A stretch of DNA of 7,681 nucleotides from DASXTB01 sp036505615 (GCA_036505615.1 DASXTB010000141.1:1-7681), one strand, 5' to 3'; shown: positions 1 through 5,805, counted from the stretch's first letter. Program-made: numbers and translations. Notes: generated by a model from the sequence alone, not told the origin.

Positions 1-42
1 TTGGTACTTGCAATGAAAGTCAGACGCTATGAAAATCGCCAT
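1..42 (-). CDS. Metallophosphoesterase, N-terminal fragment (LpxH-like), runs off left edge
   Basis: Only the first 14 codons are in the window, reading MAIFIASDFHCKYQ. An ATG on the minus strand at 42-40 is preceded, five bases away, by a strong Shine-Dalgarno AAAGGAG (complement of about 48-54), and the frame stays open to the edge. A short hydrophobic beta-strand followed by S-D-x-H is how calcineurin-like metallophosphoesterases begin: Asp and His of the D-x-H motif bind the two-metal centre. UDP-2,3-diacylglucosamine pyrophosphatases (LpxH, lipid A synthesis) and related phosphoesterases start in just this way. The Cys after the motif is commonly Leu in that family. The fragment is too short to assign a substrate, so the family call is inference from start signal plus motif. 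The overlapping plus-strand open frame ending at 129 has no comparable start signal. Confidence 0.5.
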   Translation of the reverse strand, partial: MAIFIASDFHCKYQ

Positions 43-127
43 GACGGCTCCTTTCTAAATTTGGCGTTCCGCGTCTCGACGGACACTGGACGCCATTTTA
101 AGGGAGTCGTCGTTCTTATGACATCAT

Positions 128-147
128 GAGGGCCGTCTCAGCTTGGC
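128..147 (-). repeat. Half REP element, left inverted repeat of the RAYT unit
   Basis: These 20 bases are an exact reverse complement of 816-835 on the other side of the transposase gene. They hold one arm of the REP hairpin (GGCCGTCT, 131-138) and the flank CAGCTTGGC, but the matching arm to the left is absent, so this is a half element. With 174-201 it forms an inverted pair in front of the gene, similar to the BIME arrangement known for E. coli REPs. Confidence 0.75.
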
Positions 148-173
148 TGCCCAAGGGATTTTACATTTTGTGG

Positions 174-201
174 GTAGAGACGGCCCTCAGGCCGTCTCTC
201 C
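174..201 (+). repeat. REP element with GTAG foot, upstream of RAYT
   Basis: A perfect hairpin has arms AGAGACGGCC (176-185) and GGCCGTCTCT (190-199) around the loop CTCA. The top strand carries GTAG at 174-177, at the hairpin foot, and the bottom strand carries GGAG at the other foot (complement of CTCC 198-201). GTAG/GGAG next to a short imperfect or perfect palindrome is the recognition signature of REPs handled by TnpA-REP (RAYT) proteins. The preceding bases (about 160-173, containing ACATTTTG) are also shared with the downstream copy. The element overlaps the 5' end of the long version of the transposase reading frame. Confidence 0.75.
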
Positions 202-241
202 GATCATCCTTTTTTTTCGCAAAATCGCCTCCTGTCCGGTT

Positions 242-775
242 ATGTCCAGCATGACTCTTTTTCGGAACTGTTACAGAGTTGAATCCGCCAGGCTGCAGCA
301 TTGGGACTATCGGTCTGGTTGTTATCACGTCACCGTCAATACCAGAGAAGGAAAACACTGGTTTGGCACAGTCAGACATGGCCAGATGTACTTATCCAGG
401 GCAGGAGAAATCGTCGTTGAGGAGTGGCTGCGAAGCGCTCAACTCAGATCCAACATTCTATTGGATCGATTTCAGGTCATGCCCAACCATTTTCACGGGT
501 TGATATCGATCCTTCCCCAGGCATCCGGGTCGGTAGTCTCGGCAGATCTCCATCAAAAGCGCAAACCCGCACGCCTGTATCCGGATTCTCTCGGTTCGGT
601 CGTGGGACAGTTCAAAGGTGCCTGTACGGCTCGGATTCGAAAAGAAGTGAATTCATCTTTTCAATGGCAGGAAAGATTCCGCGATCAAGTGGTCCACAAC
701 GAGAAACAGTTGAATGAGCTGAAAGAATATATAGGGTTGAACCCACGCAGATGGGAGATGAAACGGCGAAGTTAA
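242..775 (+). CDS. REP-associated tyrosine transposase (RAYT, Y1/HUH family)
   Basis: A 177-residue single-domain protein of the IS200/IS605-related Y1 transposase superfamily. These enzymes nick and join single-stranded DNA at REP hairpins through a 5'-phosphotyrosine link. Visible features are the N-terminal Y-x-x-G-C-Y-H-V-T-V-N-T strand (residues 23-34), the metal-binding HUH motif in PNHFHGLI (His83, His85) and the presumed catalytic Tyr163 in KEYIGLNPRRW, the usual RAYT ending. Length fits the family. The frame is open from a TTG at 143, but those 33 extra codons run through the upstream REP palindrome and look non-coding, so I start at ATG 242; ATG 251 is equally possible, and neither has a clear ribosome site. 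The gene lies between inverted REP copies (128-201 and 816-848) and converges on the methyltransferase gene. All key residues are present, so it is probably intact. Confidence 0.88.
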   Translation: MSSMTLFRNCYRVESARLQHWDYRSGCYHVTVNTREGKHWFGTVRHGQMYLSRAGEIVVEEWLRSAQLRSNILLDRFQVMPNHFHGLISILPQASGSVVSADLHQKRKPARLYPDSLGSVVGQFKGACTARIRKEVNSSFQWQERFRDQVVHNEKQLNELKEYIGLNPRRWEMKRRS

Positions 776-815
776 GAAGGATTCCTGAGTGTGTCAGTCG
801 CAGGCTAACCGGCCT

Positions 816-848
816 GCCAAGCTGAGACGGCCCTCAGGCCGTCTCTCC
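816..848 (-). repeat. REP element with GGAG foot, downstream of RAYT (right inverted copy)
   Basis: A hairpin has arms GAGACGGCC (824-832) and GGCCGTCTC (837-845) around CTCA. Read on the minus strand, it starts with GGAG (complement of 845-848) directly before AGACGGCC. The left flank 816-835 is the exact inverse of 128-147. The right flank on to about 863 (CCCAAAATGTAG) resembles the inverse of the sequence before the upstream REP (ACATTTTGTGGG). The RAYT gene is therefore bracketed by inverted copies of one element. Confidence 0.78.
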
Positions 849-870
849 GCTCCCAAAATGTAGAAACTCG

Positions 871-898
871 AGGGGGCGCACGGCCGTGCGCCCCCTAC
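871..898. repeat. Perfect 26-bp palindrome with GTAG foot (second REP type or bidirectional terminator)
   Basis: AGGGGGCGCACGG (871-883) is followed immediately by its exact reverse complement (884-896). CTAC at 895-898 puts GTAG on the minus strand at the foot, the same signature as the RAYT-linked REPs, although the stem sequence differs. It lies between the convergent RAYT and methyltransferase genes, so it could also end transcription from both sides. No T-run follows it, which argues for a repeat rather than a classical intrinsic terminator. The rest of the 776-930 gap holds the REP at 816-848 and no reading frame I would call. Confidence 0.65.
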
Positions 899-930
899 CT
901 TTGGTGCTCCTATTTGACATCCGAAATTCG

Positions 931-1677
931 TCATTCATAATTCACCAGCGCCTGGCAATACCAGAGGTCCTTGATGGCTCCCAGCTGCAGATCTGGAAAC
1001 GGATCGACCGGTTCATAGCGCTCTACTGAAAGACCCACGTATTCCAATTCTGTTTGGATCTGCGAAGGCGGAAAATACCTCTCGTCGATGATCTGGACTT
1101 GAGCCGTTCCACGCGAGGTAATCGTCAGAGTAGAACGAGCGTGCCGCGTCGTGGGGTCAAAGTGGTTGTGCATGCGCACCTGCTTGCCTTCGAGAGTTTG
1201 CTCCTCTTCATGGTTCCACAGTGTCTGGAATGAGTTGAGGTTGTTGACGTCGAAAACGAAGCGCCCACGCGGCTGGAGCGACCGCCGCACGCAACGGAAA
1301 CAGTGACGCAGGGCTTGGTCAGACAGGAGATGATTCAAACTGTCGAATGTGCAGACGATCAGATCCTGAGGTTCCGGCAGCTGAAACTGCTCCATTCTCG
1401 CTTGGATCCAGTGCACCGGAAGTTTTTGTCCCCGCGCCTTGTCCCGCGCGCGCTCCAGCATGGCCCAGGAAGCGTCCAGTCCATACACTTTCACGCCCAG
1501 CCTGGCAGCCGCGATTGCCAACGTGCCGGTTCCGCACGCCAGATCGGTCATCACAGCCGCGCTGCGAATTTCTGCTTCCAGTTTTCCAAAAAGCCAAAGA
1601 GTAAAATCGCAATCATCCGCCCCGTACCAGAGGTCGTAGATATCTGCAATCGCTTCGGCGTAATGATTGACCCTCAT
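931..1677 (-). CDS. Class I SAM-dependent methyltransferase
   Basis: A 248-residue soluble protein with the Rossmann-like methyltransferase fold. The N-terminal Y-x-x-x-x-D-x-Y-D-L-W-Y (residues 6-18) is typical of small-molecule or rRNA-type methyltransferases of this size. Motif I is DLACGTGTLA (45-54), the glycine-rich SAM loop. Asp68 in VYGLDAS is the acidic residue expected to bind the SAM ribose. Motif IV is replaced by the CTFDSLNHL segment (109-117), and RGRFVFDVN (137-145) is the strand after motif V. The C-terminal part (about 150-240) is a beta-rich insert often seen in this group. The substrate cannot be told. It starts at ATG 1677-1675, 41 nt after the symporter stop on the same strand, so co-transcription is possible, though the gap is repeat-like sequence and the ribosome site is weak. 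The last codons (NYE, stop) run into AT-rich simple sequence at 917-945. Confidence 0.88.
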   Translation of the reverse strand: MRVNHYAEAIADIYDLWYGADDCDFTLWLFGKLEAEIRSAAVMTDLACGTGTLAIAAARLGVKVYGLDASWAMLERARDKARGQKLPVHWIQARMEQFQLPEPQDLIVCTFDSLNHLLSDQALRHCFRCVRRSLQPRGRFVFDVNNLNSFQTLWNHEEEQTLEGKQVRMHNHFDPTTRHARSTLTITSRGTAQVQIIDERYFPPSQIQTELEYVGLSVERYEPVDPFPDLQLGAIKDLWYCQALVNYE

Positions 1678-1689
1678 AAAAACTTAAGT

Positions 1690-1800
1690 CTTCGAGTCCC
1701 GCGTCTCGGGTTTCGGGTTCATGGTTCCGGGATTTGTGTCTCGGGCCTCGCGTGGAAAGTTCCAGTTTTCGCGTTTTGGGTTTCAAATGAAACCGCTTCC
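1690..1800. repeat. Degenerate simple-sequence tract at the symporter/methyltransferase junction
   Basis: Read on the minus strand, this tract is a run of variants of GAAACCC and ACGCGA units (for example GAACCCGAAACCCGAGACGCG near 1700-1720). It supplies the last 20 or so codons of the symporter, its stop, and the gap before the methyltransferase. Such degenerate arrays usually sit between genes, so the symporter C-terminus was probably extended into it. Confidence 0.45.
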
Positions 1801-3170
1801 TCGACAACCGGTGAGGGGCGTCGCTGACCAAATTCGCCTTCCCACTGCGCGATGACCACGGTAGCAAGGCAATTTCCAACTACGTTGACAGATGTGCGCG
1901 CCATGTCCATCAGCTCATCAATTCCCAGAACAATGAAAACCGGCTCCACGGGGAGATTAAAGGAAGCAACCGTCCCGAGCAGGATAACCAGCGCCGCCCG
2001 GGGAACACCTGCAACGCCTTTGCTGGTAAGCATCAGCGTGAAGACCATCAAGAGCTGCTGGCCCCAAGTCATGTGGATTCCGGCGACTTGGGCGACAAAA
2101 ACAGAAGCCAGCGATAAATAAAGAGTGGTGCCGTCCAGGTTGAAGCTGTAGCCGGTCGGCATCACGAACGCAACGATCTGGCGAGGGACGCCTATGGCCT
2201 CCATTGCTTCCATTGCCCGCGGCAAGGCAGCTTCCGAGCTGGTGGTTGCAAAAGCTATAGAAACCGGCTCTGCGGCTGCGCGGATAAATTTCTTGATGGG
2301 AACTCGAGCTATCAGCGCTACAGGAAATAAAACCAGCAGCAAAAAGAGGATTAACGCCGCGTAAAGCGTCGCCAGCAGCTTGAATAAATTGACCAGGATT
2401 CCCAACCCCATGTGGCCCACCGTGTAGGCGATCGCCGCACCCACGCCGACAGGAGCAAACAGCATTACGATGTTGGTGAATTTGAACATTGTCTCTGAAA
2501 GGCTCTCGGCGAAGGTGAGCATCGGCCGGCGTTTCCGCTCCTCCAACAGGGCTAGTGCGATTCCGAAAAGGATGCTGAAGACGACGATCTGGAGAATCTG
2601 ACCCTCGGCCACCGATTTGGCCACGTTTTCTGGAAAGATGTGGAGGATAACGTCAGTGGGTGACTGCTTGGCTGCGGCAAGCTGCTCGCTCTTTGCGGCG
2701 CTCGAGGGAAGACTCACGCCCACGCCCGCCTGGGTAATGTTGATCGCAAACAGCCCGATAAAAAGCGCCGCCGTAGTCACCAGTTCGAAGTAAATGAGCG
2801 CCTTGATTCCCATCCTGCCGACTTGTTTCAAGTTGGAATGTCCTGCGATGCCCACGACCAGCGTTCCGAACAACAAGGGAGCAATGACGGTTTTTATCAT
2901 GCGCAGGAAAGCGAGGCTCAGAACCCTGAGGTTCACCGCAACTGTTGGCCAGTCGTGGCCGAATTCCGCCCCTACTACCATGCTCACCAGGATCCATGTG
3001 GTGAGCGAGCGCCGGTAAAATGCGTAAAAAATTAGGCCGGCAATGGCCAGCCAGCGGCTGGAGCGCAGGATTTGAGGCGCCACGGCAAAGAATCCGTAAT
3101 GGTTGCAAACCGTCAGGATTGCCGCCAATGCCAGGCCGAAAAGCGCGATGAGAAGACCCCGCGTCTTCAT
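1719..3170 (-). CDS. Dicarboxylate/acidic amino acid:cation symporter (DAACS, SLC1 family)
   Basis: An inner-membrane secondary transporter of the GltP/DctA/GltPh family, 483 residues from ATG 3170. An in-frame GTG at 3227 would add 19 residues, but it lies inside a tandem repeat and I reject it. Hallmarks in order: IKTVIAPLLFGTLVVGIAG (92-110) in the scaffold helices; the Ser-rich hairpin HP1 ATTSSEAALP (308-317); transmembrane 7 GYSFNLDGT (340-348, the NMDGT-type motif); HP2 around SKGVAGVP (383-390); transmembrane 8 DMARTSVNVVGN (422-433). Asp422, Arg425, Thr426 and Asn429 match the substrate-binding residues of GltPh, and the retained Arg suggests an acidic substrate. The position of GltPh Asp405 is Asn433, as in proton-coupled relatives. 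Residues from about 450 on, especially 462-483, are low-complexity and repeat-derived. The exact substrate (glutamate, aspartate or C4-dicarboxylate) is not decidable. Confidence 0.92.
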   Translation of the reverse strand: MKTRGLLIALFGLALAAILTVCNHYGFFAVAPQILRSSRWLAIAGLIFYAFYRRSLTTWILVSMVVGAEFGHDWPTVAVNLRVLSLAFLRMIKTVIAPLLFGTLVVGIAGHSNLKQVGRMGIKALIYFELVTTAALFIGLFAINITQAGVGVSLPSSAAKSEQLAAAKQSPTDVILHIFPENVAKSVAEGQILQIVVFSILFGIALALLEERKRRPMLTFAESLSETMFKFTNIVMLFAPVGVGAAIAYTVGHMGLGILVNLFKLLATLYAALILFLLLVLFPVALIARVPIKKFIRAAAEPVSIAFATTSSEAALPRAMEAMEAIGVPRQIVAFVMPTGYSFNLDGTTLYLSLASVFVAQVAGIHMTWGQQLLMVFTLMLTSKGVAGVPRAALVILLGTVASFNLPVEPVFIVLGIDELMDMARTSVNVVGNCLATVVIAQWEGEFGQRRPSPVVEEAVSFETQNAKTGTFHARPETQIPEP

Positions 3171-3307
3171 GATTTCGGATCGAAAGCCATTGCCTGCATT
3201 ATTCACAAATCTGAAAAGACAGGCCACGAATTACACGAATTAACGCTAATTTCGGCAGCGACAGCGCTATATTTGTCACGCAGGCTTACGGCCTGTGCAA
3301 CCATAAG
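3171..3307. other. Divergent intergenic region (symporter / DUF423)
   Basis: This gap must hold promoters for two genes reading outward. On the plus strand TATATT (3268-3273) is a possible -10 box for the DUF423 gene, but I see no good -35. On the minus strand AATAAT (complement of about 3199-3204) could serve the symporter, again with a poor -35. It also holds the 9-bp tandem array at 3226-3251. A small hairpin with arms CAGGC (3281-3285) and GCCTG (3291-3295) lies just before the DUF423 start. No clear operator is seen. Confidence 0.4.
3226..3251. repeat. 9-bp tandem repeat (ACGAATTAM type)
   Basis: Two near-identical units, ACGAATTAC (3226-3234) and ACGAATTAA (3235-3243), are followed by a decayed third, CGCTAATT (3244-3251). 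On the minus strand this reads as TTAATTCGTGTAATTCGTGG, a text I associate from memory with dispersed intergenic repeats in other bacterial genomes. It sits between divergent genes and creates the spurious GTG start upstream of the symporter. Confidence 0.5.
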
Positions 3308-3694
3308 ATGCCCAAAACATTTCTACTGGCCGGCGCTCTTTTTGCGCTGTTTGCTGTAGCAGCAGGCGCTTTTGGAGCACATTTCCTTCGATCTCACTTA
3401 ACACCAGAAATGCTCGGCATCTTTGAAATCGCGGTGCGCTATCAGATGTACCACGCGCTGGCGTTACTGGCCGCCGGCTTGGCGCTGCAACGGTCCGATC
3501 TCCGCTGGCTCCGCTACGGCGGATACAGTTTCATTGCCGGCATAATTATCTTCTCGGGCAGCCTTTACTTGCTCTCGCTGACTGGAACGCGGCAATGGGG
3601 CGTGGCGACACCTTTCGGAGGAATCGCTTTTCTGGCCGGATGGCTCTGTTTGGCAGCGGGCTTTCTCTCTCAAGATGCGCCTCGGCATAACTAG
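3308..3694 (+). CDS. DUF423 family small membrane protein (YgdD/YwdK-like)
   Basis: A 128-residue inner-membrane protein with four predicted transmembrane helices (about residues 5-25, 46-62, 72-92 and 103-122). It carries the family's conserved pieces: GAFGAH (20-25) after helix 1, the YQMYHALAL stretch (45-53), FSGSLYLLSLTG (82-93), and TPFGGIAFLAGW (101-112). Length is typical for DUF423. The molecular function of the family is unknown and nothing here adds to it. The start at ATG 3308 gives an intact first helix, but no strong Shine-Dalgarno precedes it. It stands alone on its strand, divergent from the symporter and convergent with the LolA-like gene. Confidence 0.93.
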   Translation: MPKTFLLAGALFALFAVAAGAFGAHFLRSHLTPEMLGIFEIAVRYQMYHALALLAAGLALQRSDLRWLRYGGYSFIAGIIIFSGSLYLLSLTGTRQWGVATPFGGIAFLAGWLCLAAGFLSQDAPRHN

Positions 3695-3707
3695 CACATT
3701 CATCGAT

Positions 3708-3726
3708 GCCGTAGACGGCTTTTCTT
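3708..3726 (+). terminator. Possible weak intrinsic terminator after DUF423 gene
   Basis: GCCG (3708-3711) and CGGC (3716-3719) can pair around TAGA, and TTTTCTT follows. It lies 14 bases after the DUF423 stop, in the convergent gap before the LolA-like gene. The stem is short, so it may be inefficient. The rest of the gap (3727-3786) shows nothing further. Confidence 0.4.
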
Positions 3727-3786
3727 GGCTTTGCCACTCTAGGCCTTGGTGGTAAGTGTTTTCACGCGTTCTCGGCAAACCGTATC

Positions 3787-4530
3787 TTAGAGTCGTATCG
3801 GGCCCGTCTTTTCGGGCATGCGGAAAAGAGAATCGTCCAGGGCGGTATTGATTTCGACGTTTTCGACCGATGACTGGGTGACGGTCGTGCCTCCCACCCG
3901 GGTTTCAAATGAATAGGGAACCATTATGCCGTTGACCGATTTATAGTCGTCAAGGTAAGTGTCGACTTCGACTTCACCTGCCTGCTCTTTTTGTCTGAAG
4001 CTGAGTCTGCGCTCAAGAAAACTTTTTGTGTCCAGATAAAAATACCGAACGTCGCCGTTCTTGAGCGTGACTCTGAGCTTGTAGGCCTCATAGGTTTCCA
4101 TCTTTTCCCTTCCCACCAGCTCAATGGTGTTGCCTTTCTGTTGGTAATCGACCAGGGGCCCGTCAAAGTCCGCCTGTTCCTTCACCGTCTTGGCCTGGGC
4201 CTCCGGAACTTTCTCTGCCACACCGGGAGAGGAAGAATTCATCGACCATGCGGTTGTTCCGTCGTAGGCCTGGACCACAGCGCTCCCCTCGGCGTACATC
4301 TCCATGCGCACGAAGTGCGGACGCTTAAGCAGCAAAGTGAACTTCCCTTTTGTTCCGCGCACCAGGATCGCGCCGCTCATCTTCATGGTTTTGACGGCTC
4401 TGATTCTCTGCAATCCTCCTCGAGCATCGATGTTTTTTTGAATTAGTTCGTCAACATTTGACGTCGCGCCCTGCAGCGCGATACCAAGCAACGGTACAAG
4501 AGTAATCGGAAGCAAATTCTTAAATCGCAT
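3787..4530 (-). CDS. Exported LolA-like (outer-membrane lipoprotein-sorting type) protein
   Basis: A 247-residue secreted protein. The start at ATG 4530 is fixed by AGGAG (complement of 4538-4542) seven bases upstream; the frame extends further up to 4725 but there runs antisense to no signal and into the preceding gene. A Sec signal peptide is visible: MRFK, hydrophobic LLPITLVPLLGIAL, likely cleavage near LQGA/TS (about residue 22). The mature part fits the LolA/LolB half-barrel family: an alpha-helical VDELIQKNIDARGG (26-39), then alternating strands such as MKMSGAILVRG (49-59), FTLLLKRPHFVRMEM (64-78), AYDGTTAWSM (88-97), IELVGREKME-TYEAYKLRVTLKNGD (136-160), YFYLDTKSFLERRL (163-176) and VPYSFETRV (204-212). 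Proteins like this are common in Acidobacteria, and their ligand is unknown. It lies 38 nt after terC, probably in one operon. True lipoprotein chaperone activity is not established. Confidence 0.8.
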   Translation of the reverse strand: MRFKNLLPITLVPLLGIALQGATSNVDELIQKNIDARGGLQRIRAVKTMKMSGAILVRGTKGKFTLLLKRPHFVRMEMYAEGSAVVQAYDGTTAWSMNSSSPGVAEKVPEAQAKTVKEQADFDGPLVDYQQKGNTIELVGREKMETYEAYKLRVTLKNGDVRYFYLDTKSFLERRLSFRQKEQAGEVEVDTYLDDYKSVNGIMVPYSFETRVGGTTVTQSSVENVEINTALDDSLFRMPEKTGPIRL

Positions 4531-4568
4531 CGGCTTTCTCCTTTTTACATTCTCAACAAGACTGATGA

Positions 4569-5315
4569 TCACCTGTTGTGCTCTGCCAGTTGGTCTTCTT
4601 TTGCGGCCTGAGTGGATTTTTCCTGTAGCGCTCTGGACACCGCCGCTTTCCGGCGCGCGTAGAAGAGGCTGAATATGAAAATCGCCCCGATCAGGCTTAA
4701 GGAAAACCACTTGGGGACTTCCCAATCAATCCAGTTCATACTGTGAAGATACTCCACCATGAGCTTGACGGCCACCCAAGCGATAATAATATAGGCTCCG
4801 TCCACAATGGCTGGAAAGGCCTCGATCACCTTCAGAAGCTTGCCGATGACCACGCGAATGGCGATCACCCCGAGAATGCCGCCCGTGATTATCACCCATA
4901 GTTTTCTGGATATGGCCACCGCTACCAGTATTGAATCGATCGCAAAAACGATGTCGGTCAGCTCCACTCGAACCACTACGCTCCAAAAAATGCTCAAGCC
5001 GAGCATTGCCCGAGCTGGTTTGATGTAGCGCCCGGCTTCCGACCCGGACCGGGTGTAAAAATATTTAATCGGCAAATAAAAGAGATAAAGCGAGCCGATC
5101 AGCTTGACAAAACGGAGAGCGATCAAATGCCGGGCAAGGACTATACAGACGATGCGGAAAAAGAAAGCGCCCAGGATGCCATAGCGAAGCGCCTTCTGGT
5201 GCTGCTGTTTGGGAAGAGGCAAGACCATCACCGCGAGGACCAGCGCGTTGTCGGCGCTTAATGCCGCTTCCAACAGGACCAGCACAATGATGGTCACGAA
5301 ATCCGCAAATTCCAT
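4569..5315 (-). CDS. TerC family integral membrane protein (YkoY-type, probable metal-ion transporter)
   Basis: A 248-residue inner-membrane protein with about seven hydrophobic helices. Family signatures are clear: LLEAALSADNALVLA (residues 14-28), with Glu16, Asp22 and Asn23 inside the membrane, and RVELTDIVFAIDSILVAVA (116-134), with Glu118, Asp121 and Asp127. These paired acidic motifs are the likely ion-binding site. The segment LPKQQHQKALRYGILGAFFFR (34-54) resembles Bacillus YkoY more than E. coli Alx or TerC of the tellurite cluster. YkoY-type members have been linked to manganese export and to metal loading of secreted enzymes; tellurite resistance should not be assumed. The last 30 residues (219-248) are a charged cytoplasmic tail. 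The start at ATG 5315 has no obvious Shine-Dalgarno. I looked for a yybP-ykoY manganese riboswitch upstream and did not see one. The gene is followed closely by the LolA-like gene. Confidence 0.9.
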   Translation of the reverse strand: MEFADFVTIIVLVLLEAALSADNALVLAVMVLPLPKQQHQKALRYGILGAFFFRIVCIVLARHLIALRFVKLIGSLYLFYLPIKYFYTRSGSEAGRYIKPARAMLGLSIFWSVVVRVELTDIVFAIDSILVAVAISRKLWVIITGGILGVIAIRVVIGKLLKVIEAFPAIVDGAYIIIAWVAVKLMVEYLHSMNWIDWEVPKWFSLSLIGAIFIFSLFYARRKAAVSRALQEKSTQAAKEDQLAEHNR

Positions 5316-5364
5316 CAGCTGATTCTATCGTGAATTGCCTTCTAGTTGCCGCAGGTCGTGGGCT

Positions 5365-5392
5365 GTGACTTTCTCCACGTTCTGCTTATAAT
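5365..5392 (+). promoter_or_regulatory. Predicted sigma-70 promoter for the Tat-leader/amidase unit
   Basis: A consensus -10 box TATAAT (5387-5392) has a GTGACT -35-like box (5365-5370, four of six matches to TTGACA) at 16-bp spacing. Transcription would start near 5399, leaving a leader of about 57 nt before ATG 5456. A TTGACA at 5399-5404 also exists but lacks a good -10. No inverted-repeat operator was seen. The region is shared with the divergent terC gene. Confidence 0.5.
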
Positions 5393-5455
5393 CGTCATTT
5401 GACACTTGGATTTCGGGCTTTCGACATTTGTTAAAACCCTTCAAGGAGAGTGCAA

Positions 5456-5797
5456 ATGAAACGACGTCCTTCACGGCGCGATTTTACGCGCGCTTTGGCC
5501 GCGGCGGGGGTCTCGGCTCTAGTCCCGCCATCCATGCTCTCGCAGAGCGCAACTGCTGCTCGACCTGCAGGCCAGAGTTCGCAGCAGGAAACACCGCCTT
5601 CACCTCAGGCTGAAGCGATGCTCCAATTGCTGAAAGCGAAATTCCCCGATCGCCTCGACCAGGAACAGCTGAAGCGCGCTCTGACTAACTGCGATGGCAT
5701 AGCGCGCGCTTCAGAACGAATGTCGAAAGCCGTGTTGAGCAACGGGGACGAACCGGATTTTGTTTTCAGCGCCGGCAGGCCGGCGCTTCGTAGGTAG
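5456..5797 (+). CDS. Short Tat-signal protein, probable N-terminal part of exported amidase (possibly split gene)
   Basis: A 113-residue product. It starts at ATG 5456, seven bases after AGGAG (5444-5448); a GTG at 5450 is less likely. The N-terminus is a twin-arginine signal: SRRDFTR (residues 6-12) followed by hydrophobic ALAAAGVSALVPP, with possible cleavage in the Ala-rich stretch around 32-36. A Gln/Pro-rich linker (37-50) leads to a helical part, LLKAKFPDRLDQEQLKRAL (58-76), and an ending GDEPDFVFSA (97-106). From memory, stretches of this kind sit directly before the catalytic domain in Tat-exported amidases of Acidobacteria and relatives. The last residues, AGRPALRR, are encoded by a GC-rich hairpin that looks inserted. 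The amidase frame opens 8 nt later in a different frame. Either this is a separate small partner protein or it is the severed leader of the amidase. Confidence 0.62.
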   Translation: MKRRPSRRDFTRALAAAGVSALVPPSMLSQSATAARPAGQSSQQETPPSPQAEAMLQLLKAKFPDRLDQEQLKRALTNCDGIARASERMSKAVLSNGDEPDFVFSAGRPALRR

Positions 5798-5805
5798 GCC
5801 CGGCC
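5768..5805 (+). repeat. REP-like GC hairpin between Tat-leader ORF and amidase
   Basis: A nine-base arm AGCGCCGGC (5768-5776) pairs with GCCGGCGCT (5779-5787). An alternative stem GGCCGG (5778-5783) with CCGGCC (5800-5805) ends directly before the amidase ATG; the two pairings exclude each other. The hairpin encodes the odd AGRPALRR tail of the upstream ORF, and the following GTAGGTAG supplies its stop. It is probably a dispersed palindrome that landed here, and it may affect amidase translation. Confidence 0.55.

Noticed and set aside
1..129. Plus-strand open frame from the left edge ending at 129
   Set aside because: It has no recognisable protein family, and the minus-strand frame with AAAGGAG and a D-x-H motif is better supported.
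1303..1827. 174-codon plus-strand open frame
   Set aside because: It lies antisense to the clear methyltransferase and the symporter end, with no recognisable motif.
3171..3227. GTG start 19 codons upstream for the symporter
   Set aside because: It sits in the 9-bp tandem array, has no ribosome site, and adds residues absent from the family.
4531..4725. N-terminal extension of the LolA-like protein
   Set aside because: It overlaps the terC coding end, lacks a start signal, and the strong AGGAG plus signal peptide place the start at 4530.
5316..5420. yybP-ykoY manganese riboswitch upstream of terC
   Set aside because: The conserved paired internal loops of that riboswitch could not be found on the minus strand.
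5399..5428. TTGACA at 5399-5404 as the main -35 box
   Set aside because: No acceptable -10 lies 16-18 bases downstream; the TATAAT at 5387-5392 pairs better with GTGACT upstream.
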